From NCBI GenBank assembly GCA_016716085.1, contig JADJWY010000009.1, positions 310,001 to 374,000 of the forward strand: a DNA stretch of 64,000 bases, in the 5' to 3' direction. The notes beneath the pieces were generated by a model that was given only the letters and a program-made list of their open reading frames with translations, made no database searches and was not told the DNA's origin. Position 1 is the first letter of the stretch. Each line of letters begins with the position of its first letter. A program made the translations under genes and the position numbers. Positions 33,700 to 43,265 of the stretch are shown piece by piece. The stretch is from Hahellaceae bacterium. GTDB lineage: Bacteria; Pseudomonadota; Gammaproteobacteria; Pseudomonadales; Oleiphilaceae.

Positions 33700-35145
33700 A
33701 TGCGGCAGACCAGTCTGGTTTTCGTGCTGCTGGCGTTGGTCTGTCTGCCCTTTGCGGATCTTTCCATTCATGCCGCCGATCCGTGGCTGGAGCTTCAGAG
33801 ACTGGGAATCGGGTTGCTCTCACCCGATTTTCCTGGCTGGACATCGGTTAGGGACGCGTTATTCAGTACGCTGGCGTTTGCCTTGCAAGGCGTGGCTCTG
33901 GGTGTCGCGCTCGGCTTCTTGCTTTCGTTGGGGTATGCCTCCGTCGTTATTCGTCTGATCGCTTCCTTTTTGCGCTCCATCCATGAATTGTTCTGGGCCC
34001 TACTTTTACTGCAGGTGCTGGGATTAAGCCCCTTGACCGGCATTCTGGCTTTGGCGTTGCCCTATGGGGGGACGTTTGCCAAGATCTACGGAGAGCTCTA
34101 TGAAGAGTCGGATAAGCGACCCCGTGAGGCGCTTGGCATCGGGGGGGGAACGTTATCCGGTTTCTTTTACACGGTTCTGCCGCTGACCTTGAAGCCGATG
34201 GCTCAGTACACCGCTTACCGCCTTGAGTGTGGTATCCGATCTTCCGCCGTGTTGGGTTTTATCGGCCTGCCGACCCTGGGTTATCACCTCGAGACCGCCG
34301 TTCGTCAGGGCGATTATGCCACCGGAGCATTCTTTTTTTATACCTTGGTTGTGCTGGTCGCAACAATGAGGTTCTGGCTTCGTCCGGTTCTGATTCCAGT
34401 GTATCTGGGTCTGGCCGTATATTATCTTCCGCCGATAGCCCAGCCGGATGGAGCTTTACTCACCCAGTTTCTGACGCATGATATTGTACCAGCCCCTTTG
34501 CGTGGCGGCGGCGAATTAATGCCCTGGCTGGCGGCGCTCTGGCAGGGGCAAATGTTGCCGGGCCTGCAGAATACTGTGGTACTGGCGGTATTGGCGTTTG
34601 CGGCAACGGCACTTATTACCCTGTTCAGTTTCCCCTTTTCCTCGCCACTTTTTGGCTCACCCCGCACGCGCACCGTGGCTCGGGCGCTGATGGTCCTGTT
34701 GCGTTCAGCCCCCGAATACCTGCTGGCTTTTCTTGGCCTGATGGTCTGGGGGCCGAGCATGGTGCCGGGCATCCTGGCGCTGTCGCTGCATAACGGAGCC
34801 ATTATTGGAACACTGGTCAGCCGCTATACTCGCACGATGACGCTGCGTGAGGATGCAGTGGAGGGCCTAAACCGCTATCTGTATGAAGTCTTGCCTCGCA
34901 TTTATCGACAATTTTTGGCCTACTCGCTGTACCGCTTTGAAATCATACTGCGGGAAACGGCGATTCTGGGGGTGTTGGGCATTCCGACGCTGGGGTTCTT
35001 CATCGATTCCGCGTTCAGCGAAATGCGCTATGATCGGGCCCTGGTTCTGCTTCTGGTGACGGCTTTCCTGAATATTGGGGTTGATACCTTGGCACGCCGG
35101 GTGCGCTTGCACCTGCATCTGCGAAATCAACCCGAAACGTTATAA
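33700..35145 (+). CDS. ABC transporter permease, two fused PhnE-like domains
   Basis: A 481-residue inner-membrane permease. Each half has the same pattern: first half GVALGFLLSLGYASV with an EAA-like loop REALGIGGG and ECGIRSSAVLGFIGLPTLGYHLE; second half EDAVEGLNRYLYEVLP with FEIILRETAILGVLGIPTLGFFID. PhnE-type permeases usually have about 270 residues and dimerise, so this is a tandem fusion. It is coupled to the ATPase gene and 13 bases before selD. Confidence 0.9.
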   Translation: MRQTSLVFVLLALVCLPFADLSIHAADPWLELQRLGIGLLSPDFPGWTSVRDALFSTLAFALQGVALGVALGFLLSLGYASVVIRLIASFLRSIHELFWALLLLQVLGLSPLTGILALALPYGGTFAKIYGELYEESDKRPREALGIGGGTLSGFFYTVLPLTLKPMAQYTAYRLECGIRSSAVLGFIGLPTLGYHLETAVRQGDYATGAFFFYTLVVLVATMRFWLRPVLIPVYLGLAVYYLPPIAQPDGALLTQFLTHDIVPAPLRGGGELMPWLAALWQGQMLPGLQNTVVLAVLAFAATALITLFSFPFSSPLFGSPRTRTVARALMVLLRSAPEYLLAFLGLMVWGPSMVPGILALSLHNGAIIGTLVSRYTRTMTLREDAVEGLNRYLYEVLPRIYRQFLAYSLYRFEIILRETAILGVLGIPTLGFFIDSAFSEMRYDRALVLLLVTAFLNIGVDTLARRVRLHLHLRNQPETL

Positions 35146-35158
35146 AACCCGAGGGCTC

Positions 35159-37345
35159 ATGCGGTCTAGAAATCAAGCACGTAAACCCGAGCGAGACATT
35201 GTCCTGATAGGGGGAGGGCATGCGCATGCGCTGGTCTTGCGGCAGTGGTCCATGAATCCGCCGGAAGGCGTGCGCGTTACACTCATTTCAGACGCGTCAG
35301 AAAGTCCTTACTCTGGCATGCTGCCAGGGGTGATTGCAGGCCACTATACGCCGGAAATGATTCATATTGATCTGCGCAGACTGTGTGACCTTGCCGGCGC
35401 GCGTTTTATTCAGGCCAGGGTGACAGGTCTGGATGTGTTGGGTCGTGCGGTCATGCTGGACGGTCGCCCCGCGGTGGCATTTGATCGGGCATCCGTCAAC
35501 ATCGGGGCAACACCGGATTTGAGTGTCACAGGCGCGTCTGATTACGTTACGCCAGTCAAGCCCATCGCTCAATTCTGGTCCACTTGGGCACGTATTCAGG
35601 CTGAGCTGTCTGATACGAGTGCGCGGCAGGTTAGCGTGGTGGGCGGTGGCGCGGGCGGTGTAGAAGTGGTGATGGCGATGGCCTACCGCATGCGCACGCT
35701 CGGCCAATCGCATCGTTTTCAGTTGGTCACGGCTGGGCCTGAACCGCTGCCTGAGGCACCACGACGATTGCAGCAGGCGCTGGCCATTCAATTGAAGGCG
35801 CTGGGGGTGCGGGTCCTGACGAATTTTCGTGTGGCAGAGGTTGGCGGGTGTTTCCTGCGTTCGGCGTCGGGCGAGCAGGTCGCAAGTGATTACACCGTTT
35901 GGTGTACCCAGTCCCGTACCCAATCCTGGCTTAGCGAAACGGGTTTACCCTGTACGGATGAGGGTTTTCTGCGAGTGGACGCGAACCTGCAGACGCTTGG
36001 TTCGGCGAATATCTTTGCTGCCGGGGATTGTGCCTGGCAAGATCCGTCCCCCAGTCCGCGCGCGGGTGTTTACGCCGTTCGTCAGGCGCCGGTACTGGCA
36101 GACAATCTGCTGCGTAGCCTGAAGCATGAATCCCTGCGCCCCTACCGCCCGCAAACGCACTTCCTGAGTTTGCTGGCCTGCGGTGAACCGTATGCGTTAG
36201 GACGGCGCGGTAAACTCACTGTGAAGGGGGGCTGGGTCTGGCAACTCAAGGATCGAATCGATCGACGCTTTATGGCCATGTTTCCGACCCGGTCGACGGC
36301 TCATCCGCAGGCAGCTGCGAAAGACGGGAGCGATGCTGGGGAGTCAATGCTGCAGTGCGGTGGGTGTGCCGCTAAACTGGGCAGTGGTGTGTTGCGGCAG
36401 GCGCTTTCGGATACGCCGGGGGGGTATGCGCCGGAAGATGCCTCGATTTTAGCGATAAAGGCTTCTGATCCCGCCGGGACAGCCTTAATACAAAGTATCG
36501 ATGGTGTGCGGCCCTTAGTCAGTGATCCCTGGCTGATGGGTCGTCTGGCGACGATTCATGCCTTGTCTGACCTGGCCGCGATGGGCTGCGCGCCCCACAG
36601 CGCCCAATGTCTGGCCGTGCTTCCGTCTATGGGGGCGCGGCTGCAGGCTCGCGATCTGCAGCAGATGCTTGCGGGTATCCGGTGTGAGCTGCAGGCTGTC
36701 GGTGCGGTCCTGGCGGGTGGTCACAGTATGGAAAGTGATGCCGCATTGCTCGGTATCACGGTGAATGGGTTTGCCCAGCCGGATTCTTTGATTCGTAAGC
36801 AGGGCGCCCAGGTCGGTGATCGTTTGTGCCTGAGCAAGCCGTTGGGCATAGGAGTCTTGTTTGCGGCGGCAATGCGCGGGATGGCGAAAGCGGAGTGGCT
36901 TGAGTCGGCCCTGGCCAGCATGCTGGTTCACAATGCGCGGGCTGCGGCGCTGTGTCATCAGCTGCCGGTGTCCGCATTGACGGATGTGACGGGATTTGGC
37001 GTGCTTGGACACGTGCTGGAGATACTGGGTCATCGCTTGGATGCGCACATTTCCGCGACGATGCTGCCGGCGTTGCCGGGGGCGATGGCCTGTCTGGAGG
37101 CGGGTATTGAAAGTTCATTGGCACCGTCCAACCGCGAATCCATGTGCCAACTGGTGTCTACTGCGGAGGCGACAGCGGGGCAGACCGCGCTGCTGTTTGA
37201 TCCCCAAACCTGTGGGGGCCTGTTGATTGCAGTGGCGCCAGCACAACTGGTCAAGCTCAGAGAACTGTTCGCTGAGGCAGAATTGCCTTTATTCGAAATT
37301 GGATGTCTCACGGAGGGTGATGGGCGGGTTCGATTCGCTCTCTGA
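35159..37345 (+). CDS. selD: Selenide, water dikinase SelD fused to an N-terminal NADH-dehydrogenase-like flavoprotein
   Basis: A 728-residue fusion. Residues 1-340 are a pyridine-nucleotide-disulphide-oxidoreductase-like domain (VLIGGGHAHALVL; SVVGGGAGGVEVVMAMAYR; IFAAGDCAW). Residues 395-728 are SelD, which makes selenophosphate from selenide and ATP; catalytic C403 and K406 lie in CGGCAAK. No in-frame TGA is present, so it is the Cys form. ATG 35159 follows GAGGG. The flavin domain may reduce the selenium substrate, as proposed for such fusions. The last 57 bases overlap the convergent ybaN. Confidence 0.95.
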   Translation: MRSRNQARKPERDIVLIGGGHAHALVLRQWSMNPPEGVRVTLISDASESPYSGMLPGVIAGHYTPEMIHIDLRRLCDLAGARFIQARVTGLDVLGRAVMLDGRPAVAFDRASVNIGATPDLSVTGASDYVTPVKPIAQFWSTWARIQAELSDTSARQVSVVGGGAGGVEVVMAMAYRMRTLGQSHRFQLVTAGPEPLPEAPRRLQQALAIQLKALGVRVLTNFRVAEVGGCFLRSASGEQVASDYTVWCTQSRTQSWLSETGLPCTDEGFLRVDANLQTLGSANIFAAGDCAWQDPSPSPRAGVYAVRQAPVLADNLLRSLKHESLRPYRPQTHFLSLLACGEPYALGRRGKLTVKGGWVWQLKDRIDRRFMAMFPTRSTAHPQAAAKDGSDAGESMLQCGGCAAKLGSGVLRQALSDTPGGYAPEDASILAIKASDPAGTALIQSIDGVRPLVSDPWLMGRLATIHALSDLAAMGCAPHSAQCLAVLPSMGARLQARDLQQMLAGIRCELQAVGAVLAGGHSMESDAALLGITVNGFAQPDSLIRKQGAQVGDRLCLSKPLGIGVLFAAAMRGMAKAEWLESALASMLVHNARAAALCHQLPVSALTDVTGFGVLGHVLEILGHRLDAHISATMLPALPGAMACLEAGIESSLAPSNRESMCQLVSTAEATAGQTALLFDPQTCGGLLIAVAPAQLVKLRELFAEAELPLFEIGCLTEGDGRVRFAL

Positions 37346-37735
37346 CTGCACGGTGGGCGACATTGTCTCGGGTTCCTTTGCCCGCGCCAGGTAGATAACC
37401 AGCAACCCAAGTCCCGCGCCGACAGCAAAGGTGATTGGGCGTGGGCCGGTCACCAGCAGGGTTATAAGGTAAGTGGCCAGGATAGCAAGGATCGCTGACC
37501 GCTTGCTCGCGGCTGTCATCCGGCGCTGCTCGATCCACATCCGCAGGGAAGGGCCGAAGCGTGGATGATTGAGTAATTTTTCCCGAAGCTCGGGCGAGCC
37601 TTTTCCATAGGCCCAGGCACCCATGATCAGAAAAATGGTGGTAGGCATCAATGGAATGAAAGCGTTGATCAGTCCAATCGCAACGCAAATGCGACCAATC
37701 CAGCGAAAGGTGGAGGCCTGTAGCCTTGCTGTCAT
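37289..37735 (-). CDS. ybaN: YbaN family (DUF454) membrane protein
   Basis: A 148-residue protein with three hydrophobic segments (WIGRICVAIGLINAFIPLMPTTIF region; ILAILATYLITLLVTG; FAVGAGLGLLVIYLA). The family motif PLMPTTIFLIMGAWAYGKGSPELREKL-like block sits at residues 28-54, followed by NHPRFGPSLRMW. The function of the family is unknown. It starts 3 bases after the GspE-type gene and its 3' end overlaps selD on the opposite strand by 57 bases. Confidence 0.9.
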   Translation of the reverse strand: MTARLQASTFRWIGRICVAIGLINAFIPLMPTTIFLIMGAWAYGKGSPELREKLLNHPRFGPSLRMWIEQRRMTAASKRSAILAILATYLITLLVTGPRPITFAVGAGLGLLVIYLARAKEPETMSPTVQSESESNPPITLRETSNFE

Positions 37736-37738
37736 GCC

Positions 37739-39466
37739 TTACTCCAGTCGAACCCGGTAGACCTCGTCCAGTGAGGTGATTTTTTGTCGGGCAAGTCCCA
37801 ATGCCTGTTGTGTCAAGGGAACCATCCCCTGCTGGGTTGCCGCTGCTTCGATGGTCGTGGCGCTGATGTCAGGCGTGATCAGGTCGCGCAGTCCATTATC
37901 GATCAGGAGTTGCTCGTATACGGCAATACGGCCACGATATCCGGTGCCTGCGCACTGTTCACAGCCTTCGCCTCGCCAGAACACTTCATGGGGGCCTACG
38001 CGTAATTGTTCTGCCATTTGAGCATCGACGCTATCTTCCACCAGGCAGTGAGGACAGTTGCGGCGCACCAGGCGCTGGGCCAGTACGCCCAGCAGGGTTG
38101 AGCGTAACAGGTAAGCCGGGATGCCGATTTCAAGCAGGCGCGTGACCGTGCTGGCGGCACTGTTGGTGTGGAGCGTTGATAGCACCAGGTGGCCGGTCAG
38201 CGCGCTTTCCACGGCAATCCTGGCCGTTTCCTCGTCACGGATTTCGCCGATCATGATCGCATCTGGATCATGGCGCAGAATATTGCGCAAGGCGCGGGCG
38301 AAGGTGTAACCGATTGCGCTGTGGGTCTGAATCTGAAGAACACCGGCGAGATGGTACTCGACCGGATCCTCCACGGTTATCACGTTAATATTGCGTTTGA
38401 TGACCTCTTGCAGCGCGGCATAGAGGGTCGTTGACTTTCCCGATCCGGTCGGACCCGTCACCAGGTAGAGCCCACTGCTGCGATTCATGATGTGACGGAA
38501 AGTATTGGCGTCTTTTGTGGTGAAGCCGAGATCGGCCACGGAGCGCAGGCCCGCAGAGGTGTCCAGGATGCGGATGACTGCGCTTTCGCCATGAATCGAG
38601 GGCATGATGGAGATCCGCAGATCAATCAGTCGTTCGCCAGATTTAACCCGTGCCCGGCCATCCTGTGGCAATCGATGCTCTGCAATGTTCATCCCACCAA
38701 TAATCTTGATGCGGGCAATGGCTGCGCTGAGCATGGGTTTCGTCAGCGTGCGGATACGGTTGAGGGCGCCGTCAATCCGAAACAGGATGTCGACACAGTG
38801 TTCTTCAGGACGCAGATGAATGTCTGAGGCGCGTCGGTTGATGGCATCCAGTATCAGGTTGTTGATCAGTTTGACTGTGGGTTTGTCACTGGCGAGCTTT
38901 TGCGCCTGCTGGCGGGACAGCGCCTCGGCTTCCTCGGAAACGGTGGGTAGGGTTCGCAGGACGTCATCGTCATCCGACGGGCTGTAAAACTGGGAAATCG
39001 CCAGATTGATTTCTTCAAGAGGGGCGTAGACCGGTTCAATCAGGTGATTGGTGATAAAGTGCAGCAAATTCAGCGTTTCAATATCTGTCGGATTGGCCAT
39101 GGCCACCACCAGACGATCCCGGTGCATGCTCAGTGGAATCAGCTCATGGGCCCGGGAGAAGTCGGCGGGCACCCGATCTAAAGCATGTCCATCAATATCG
39201 AATTGCGCCAGACGGACCAGTGGCAGATCCAGGCTATCCGCATAGAGTTGATCGAGGCGTCCGCGATCTCCCCCTGAAATAGTCTTCAGCAACTTCAGTA
39301 GCTCATGGTTGTTTTGCAGGGCGGGGTGCCCATGCAGCAGACTTTTAAGCTTTTCGGCAGTGATGGCGCCTGCCTGTAACAATTGATCCTGAAAGGAAGG
39401 TTTGCGCCCTTCGGGGGGCGCATTAAGTGCGCGCTGCAGCGAATCCTGTGAATCCACTATCGGCAA
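37739..39466 (-). CDS. GspE/PilB-family secretion ATPase (solitary)
   Basis: A 575-residue AAA+-like hexameric ATPase of the type II secretion/type IV pilus family. It has an MshEN/T2SSE N-terminal domain, Walker A VTGPTGSGKSTTLY, the Asp box ITVEDPVEYHL, Walker B DPDAIMIGEIRDEETA, the His box STLHTNSAAS and a zinc site CPHC...CEQC. All motifs look intact, so it should hydrolyse ATP. No secretin, PilC or pilin gene is adjacent; it sits in an RND efflux gene string, overlapping the SDR gene by 10 bases. Its machine is unknown. Confidence 0.92.
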   Translation of the reverse strand: MPIVDSQDSLQRALNAPPEGRKPSFQDQLLQAGAITAEKLKSLLHGHPALQNNHELLKLLKTISGGDRGRLDQLYADSLDLPLVRLAQFDIDGHALDRVPADFSRAHELIPLSMHRDRLVVAMANPTDIETLNLLHFITNHLIEPVYAPLEEINLAISQFYSPSDDDDVLRTLPTVSEEAEALSRQQAQKLASDKPTVKLINNLILDAINRRASDIHLRPEEHCVDILFRIDGALNRIRTLTKPMLSAAIARIKIIGGMNIAEHRLPQDGRARVKSGERLIDLRISIMPSIHGESAVIRILDTSAGLRSVADLGFTTKDANTFRHIMNRSSGLYLVTGPTGSGKSTTLYAALQEVIKRNINVITVEDPVEYHLAGVLQIQTHSAIGYTFARALRNILRHDPDAIMIGEIRDEETARIAVESALTGHLVLSTLHTNSAASTVTRLLEIGIPAYLLRSTLLGVLAQRLVRRNCPHCLVEDSVDAQMAEQLRVGPHEVFWRGEGCEQCAGTGYRGRIAVYEQLLIDNGLRDLITPDISATTIEAAATQQGMVPLTQQALGLARQKITSLDEVYRVRLE

Positions 39467-40125
39467 TTGAGGGTCTCCTGTCTTCGGGCCAGGACCGACA
39501 GATCGCCTGACTCATAGACTTTAACTTTAGCAGGTTGGCGGGCAATCGCCTGCAATGCGAGGGCAACATCGGCGGCTGGAATGGCACGGTAGTGCCTGGG
39601 TAATATCGGATTTAGCCAGCGGCTGAAGGTTTGGCCAATTTCTTCGGCAAGCCGTTTTTCTGAGCGTTTTCCCAGTAATAAACTCGGGCGCAAAATCGCC
39701 AGGTTCGGCAGCCCCAGGCTTTTGAGATCCAACTCCAGTTCACCCTTGGTGCGGCTGTAAAAGCTCGGCGAGCAGGCGCTGGCACCCATGGCTGAAACGA
39801 CCAGAAAGTGCTGCGAACCGTGTGCCTTTGCGCCGCGGGCCAGCGCCATCGGTAATTCATAGTCCACCTGTCGGAAGGCGTGTCGGGTGCCCGCCTTCTT
39901 TTGCGTCGTGCCCAGGCAGCAAAAAACATCCTGTCCCTGCACACGGTGCTGAACGGTCTCGAGTTGGGTCATCGGGTCGACGATCTGAACCAGTTTATCA
40001 TGCCGGATTGGTAAGGTTTGGCGCACCAGCACACAGACTTCCTGGTAGCGCGGGTCGTCCAGCAGGTTGTTCAGTAAGTGTTGACCGATAAGTCCGGTAG
40101 CACCGGCAATGAACGCGACAGTCAT
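39457..40125 (-). CDS. NAD(P)-binding Rossmann-fold protein (atypical SDR, HTATIP2/YbjT-like)
   Basis: A 222-residue protein with the nucleotide-binding motif FIAGATGLIGQHLL at the N-terminus, FCCLGTTQKKAGTRHAFRQVD and a SxxxYSRTKGELE-like segment (FYSRTKGELELDL), where Tyr and Lys of the SDR YxxxK are present as YSRTK. Related proteins bind NAD(P)H and act as sensors or reductases. Its start overlaps the end of the RND pump gene by 4 bases. The substrate is unknown. Confidence 0.85.
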   Translation of the reverse strand: MTVAFIAGATGLIGQHLLNNLLDDPRYQEVCVLVRQTLPIRHDKLVQIVDPMTQLETVQHRVQGQDVFCCLGTTQKKAGTRHAFRQVDYELPMALARGAKAHGSQHFLVVSAMGASACSPSFYSRTKGELELDLKSLGLPNLAILRPSLLLGKRSEKRLAEEIGQTFSRWLNPILPRHYRAIPAADVALALQAIARQPAKVKVYESGDLSVLARRQETLNCR

Positions 40126-43100
40126 CGCGGGGATCTCCAGATAATAAAGCGACGAATCAGGTAATAGAACAGAGGGGTCAACAACAGACCGAACACCGTC
40201 ACACCGATCATGCCTGAAAATACGGCAATGCCCATCGCCTGACGCATTTCTGCACCGGCACCCGTTGTGATGACGAGAGGGACAACGCCCATGATAAACG
40301 CCAATGAGGTCATCAGAATCGGTCTCAGACGTAGTCGGCAGGCATCCAGGGTGGCCTCCAGCAGCGGCATTCCCTCATCTTCCTTGTGCTTGGCAAATTC
40401 GACAATCAGGATGGCGTTCTTGCAGGCGAGACCCACCAGCACGATAAAGCCGATCTGGGTAAAGATGTTATTATCACCCTGCCACAGAATGACACCGGCC
40501 AGCGCGGACAGCAAGGTCATGGGCACGATCAGAATAATCGCCAGGGGCAGGGACCAGCTCTCGTATTGTGCGGCGAGCACCAGAAAAACCAGCAACACCA
40601 CCAGCGGGAAAATATAGGCGGCGGTGTTCCCGGCCAGAATCTGCTGGTAGGTCAGGTCTGTCCACTCGTAGTCCATCCCTTTTTGCAGGGTCTCGTTGAG
40701 TATTCGGGTGATGGCATCCTGTGCCTGGCCGCTGCTGAAGCCGGGAGCCGGTGAGCCGTTGATGTCGGCGGCCGGGTAACCATTGTAATGCTCTACGCGG
40801 TCTGGGCCTGCGGTTAGTCTTACCTGGACAAAACTGGCTAAAGGGACCATGGCGCCCTGTTCATTGCGCACCTTGAGCTGACCGATCTGGGCGGGGTCCT
40901 GTCTGAAAGGGGCGTCGGCCTGGACTTTCACCTGATAAGTACGTCCAAACAGATTCATGTCGTTGACATACAGGGAGCCGAGGTAGACCTGTAAGGTTTC
41001 AAAGATCTGATTGAGTGGTACCCCATGGATTTTGGCTTTTTCACGATCGATATCCACTTCCACCTGGGGGACTTTCACCTGATACCCGGAAAAGACCTGG
41101 GTCAGTGATGGCTCCTGCCAGGCTTTCATCAATACCTGCTGGGTTTGGGCGTAAAGCGCATCATAGCCCTGGCTGCTGCGATCTTCGATCTGAAGCCTGA
41201 AGCCGCCGATGGTGCCAAGACCCAGGACTGGGGGCGGAGGAAAAATCGCCACGAAGGCTTCCTGTATATCGGCGAAAGCGCCATTAAGGGCTCCGGCAAT
41301 GGCGCCGGCTGAGAGGTCGGGCGTCAGACGCTGGTCGAAGGGCTTCAGGGTGACAAAAACGATGCCCGCATTCGATGCATTGCTGAATCCATTAATCGAT
41401 AAACCGGGGAAAGCAACGGCCGACTCCACGCCAGGGTGCGCCAGAATCTTGTCTGTCATGCGACGAATGATGGCTTCCGTGCGGTCCAGTGAGGCGGCGT
41501 CCGGCAGTTGAGCGAAAGACACCAGATACTGTTTATCCTGGTCGGGTACAAATCCGGTGGGTGTCCTTGAGAACAGCTGTTCTGTCAGTCCCAGTAGCCC
41601 GACATAAAGCAACACGAGTAGCAACGCTCCGCGGATGACCTTGCGCACCACCCAGGTGTAGCCCTGGGAAAACGCCTCGAAAAAGCGGTTAAATGGACGA
41701 AACAGCCAGAATCCGAACACGCTATTCAGGAACCGCGTCGGCAAATCCGGTTTTGAATTATGGGGTTTAAGCAGGACAGCTGAGAGGGCCGGACTCAATG
41801 TCAGCGAGTTGATTGTTGAAATGATCGTGGAAATGGCAATCGTCAGCGCAAACTGCTTGTAAAACTGGCCGGTCAGCCCGGAGATAAAGGCTGTGGGAAT
41901 AAACACGGCACTTAATACGAGTGAGGTGGCAATGATGGGGCCCGTGACTTCGCGCATGGCTTGCCGTGTAGCCTCCACCGGGGAAAGACCCAGATGGATA
42001 TTTCGTTCAACGTTTTCAACCACGACAATCGCATCGTCAACCACGATACCAATGGCGAGAACCAGTCCGAATAATGAGAGGGCATTCAGGGAAAAGCCAA
42101 ACAGGTGCATGATGGCAAAGGTGCCGACCAGCGATACTGGTACGGCGACCAGTGGAATAATCGACGCACGCCAGGTCTGTAGAAACAGAACCACAACGAT
42201 GACCACCAGCAGGATGGCTTCCAGCAGGGTTTTGACGACGGCTTCAATGGATCCGCGAACAAAGATCGTTGGGTCGTAGACAATACGGTAGTCCACGCCG
42301 TCAGGAAAGCCGTTCTTCAGGGTTTCCATCGTCTCCCTTACCTGGTTGGAGATCGAGATGGCATTGGAGCCAGGGCTCTGAAAAATGGCAATGGCGGCCG
42401 CAGGTTTATTGTCCAGCAATGAGCGCAAATCGTAGTTGCTGGACGCCAGCTCAACCCGACCCAGGTCCCGCAGTCGGGTGATTCCACCTCCGGGCGCGAC
42501 CCGGATAACGATGTTCTCAAATTCTTCTACAGACTCCAGACGCCCTTTGACCTGAACCAGCAATTGAAACTCGCTGGCGGCACTTGACGGTGCTGCGCCC
42601 AGTGCACCTGCTGCGACCTGACGATTCTGTTCGCGGATGGCGGCAACGATTTCACTGGTTGTCAGATTCAGGCCGGCTACTTTTTCCGGGTCGAGCCAGA
42701 TCCGCAAGGCGTAGTCACCGGCCCCAAACACACGCGCTTCGCCGACACCCTCTAACCGGGCCAGTTTGTCACGCACATTGATTTCGGCAAAGTTCGATAG
42801 ATAGAGCATGTCGTAGCGATCATCCGGTGACAACAGATGCACCACCATCGTCAGGTCGGGCGACGACTTTTCGGTCACCACGCCCTGGCGCTGCACTTCT
42901 TCTGGCAGTCTTGGCAGTGCCCGGCTGACACGGTTCTGCACCGCGACCTGCGCATCATCCAGATCCGTACCCAGGGCAAATGTTACCGTGATGCCAAGGA
43001 TGCCGTCTGCGGTGGATTGAGAGCTGATGTAGAGCATGTTTTCGACGCCGTTGATCGCCTGCTCCAATGGCGTTGCGACGGTTTCGGCGATAACGGTCGG

Positions 43101-43265
43101 GTTCGCGCCTGGATAACTGGCGCGGACGACCACTGTCGGAGGAACCACGTCCGGATACTCTGTGATCGGTAGCTGAAACACGGCCAGCAGGCCGGCTATG
43201 AAAAACAGGAGAGATAGCACCCCGGCAAAAATGGGGCGTCCGATAAAAAATTGCGCCAGATTCAT
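40122..43265 (-). CDS. RND multidrug efflux pump, inner-membrane transporter (AcrB/MexB type, HAE1)
   Basis: A 1047-residue proton-driven pump of 12 membrane helices with two large periplasmic loops. It begins FFIGRPIFAGVLSLLFFIAG and carries GIVVDDAIVVVENVERN in TM4 (the paired proton-relay aspartates), with repeat-half motifs ILIVEFAKHKEDEG and LRPILMTSLAFIMGVVPL. Length and motifs are those of HAE1 pumps. It overlaps the adaptor gene by 4 bases; no outer-membrane channel gene is adjacent, so it probably uses a TolC/OprM encoded elsewhere. Confidence 0.95.
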   Translation of the reverse strand: MNLAQFFIGRPIFAGVLSLLFFIAGLLAVFQLPITEYPDVVPPTVVVRASYPGANPTVIAETVATPLEQAINGVENMLYISSQSTADGILGITVTFALGTDLDDAQVAVQNRVSRALPRLPEEVQRQGVVTEKSSPDLTMVVHLLSPDDRYDMLYLSNFAEINVRDKLARLEGVGEARVFGAGDYALRIWLDPEKVAGLNLTTSEIVAAIREQNRQVAAGALGAAPSSAASEFQLLVQVKGRLESVEEFENIVIRVAPGGGITRLRDLGRVELASSNYDLRSLLDNKPAAAIAIFQSPGSNAISISNQVRETMETLKNGFPDGVDYRIVYDPTIFVRGSIEAVVKTLLEAILLVVIVVVLFLQTWRASIIPLVAVPVSLVGTFAIMHLFGFSLNALSLFGLVLAIGIVVDDAIVVVENVERNIHLGLSPVEATRQAMREVTGPIIATSLVLSAVFIPTAFISGLTGQFYKQFALTIAISTIISTINSLTLSPALSAVLLKPHNSKPDLPTRFLNSVFGFWLFRPFNRFFEAFSQGYTWVVRKVIRGALLLVLLYVGLLGLTEQLFSRTPTGFVPDQDKQYLVSFAQLPDAASLDRTEAIIRRMTDKILAHPGVESAVAFPGLSINGFSNASNAGIVFVTLKPFDQRLTPDLSAGAIAGALNGAFADIQEAFVAIFPPPPVLGLGTIGGFRLQIEDRSSQGYDALYAQTQQVLMKAWQEPSLTQVFSGYQVKVPQVEVDIDREKAKIHGVPLNQIFETLQVYLGSLYVNDMNLFGRTYQVKVQADAPFRQDPAQIGQLKVRNEQGAMVPLASFVQVRLTAGPDRVEHYNGYPAADINGSPAPGFSSGQAQDAITRILNETLQKGMDYEWTDLTYQQILAGNTAAYIFPLVVLLVFLVLAAQYESWSLPLAIILIVPMTLLSALAGVILWQGDNNIFTQIGFIVLVGLACKNAILIVEFAKHKEDEGMPLLEATLDACRLRLRPILMTSLAFIMGVVPLVITTGAGAEMRQAMGIAVFSGMIGVTVFGLLLTPLFYYLIRRFIIWRSPR

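Noticed and set aside
36340..36400. Selenocysteine in SelD
   Set aside because: The catalytic position is encoded by TGT (C403) and there is no in-frame TGA.
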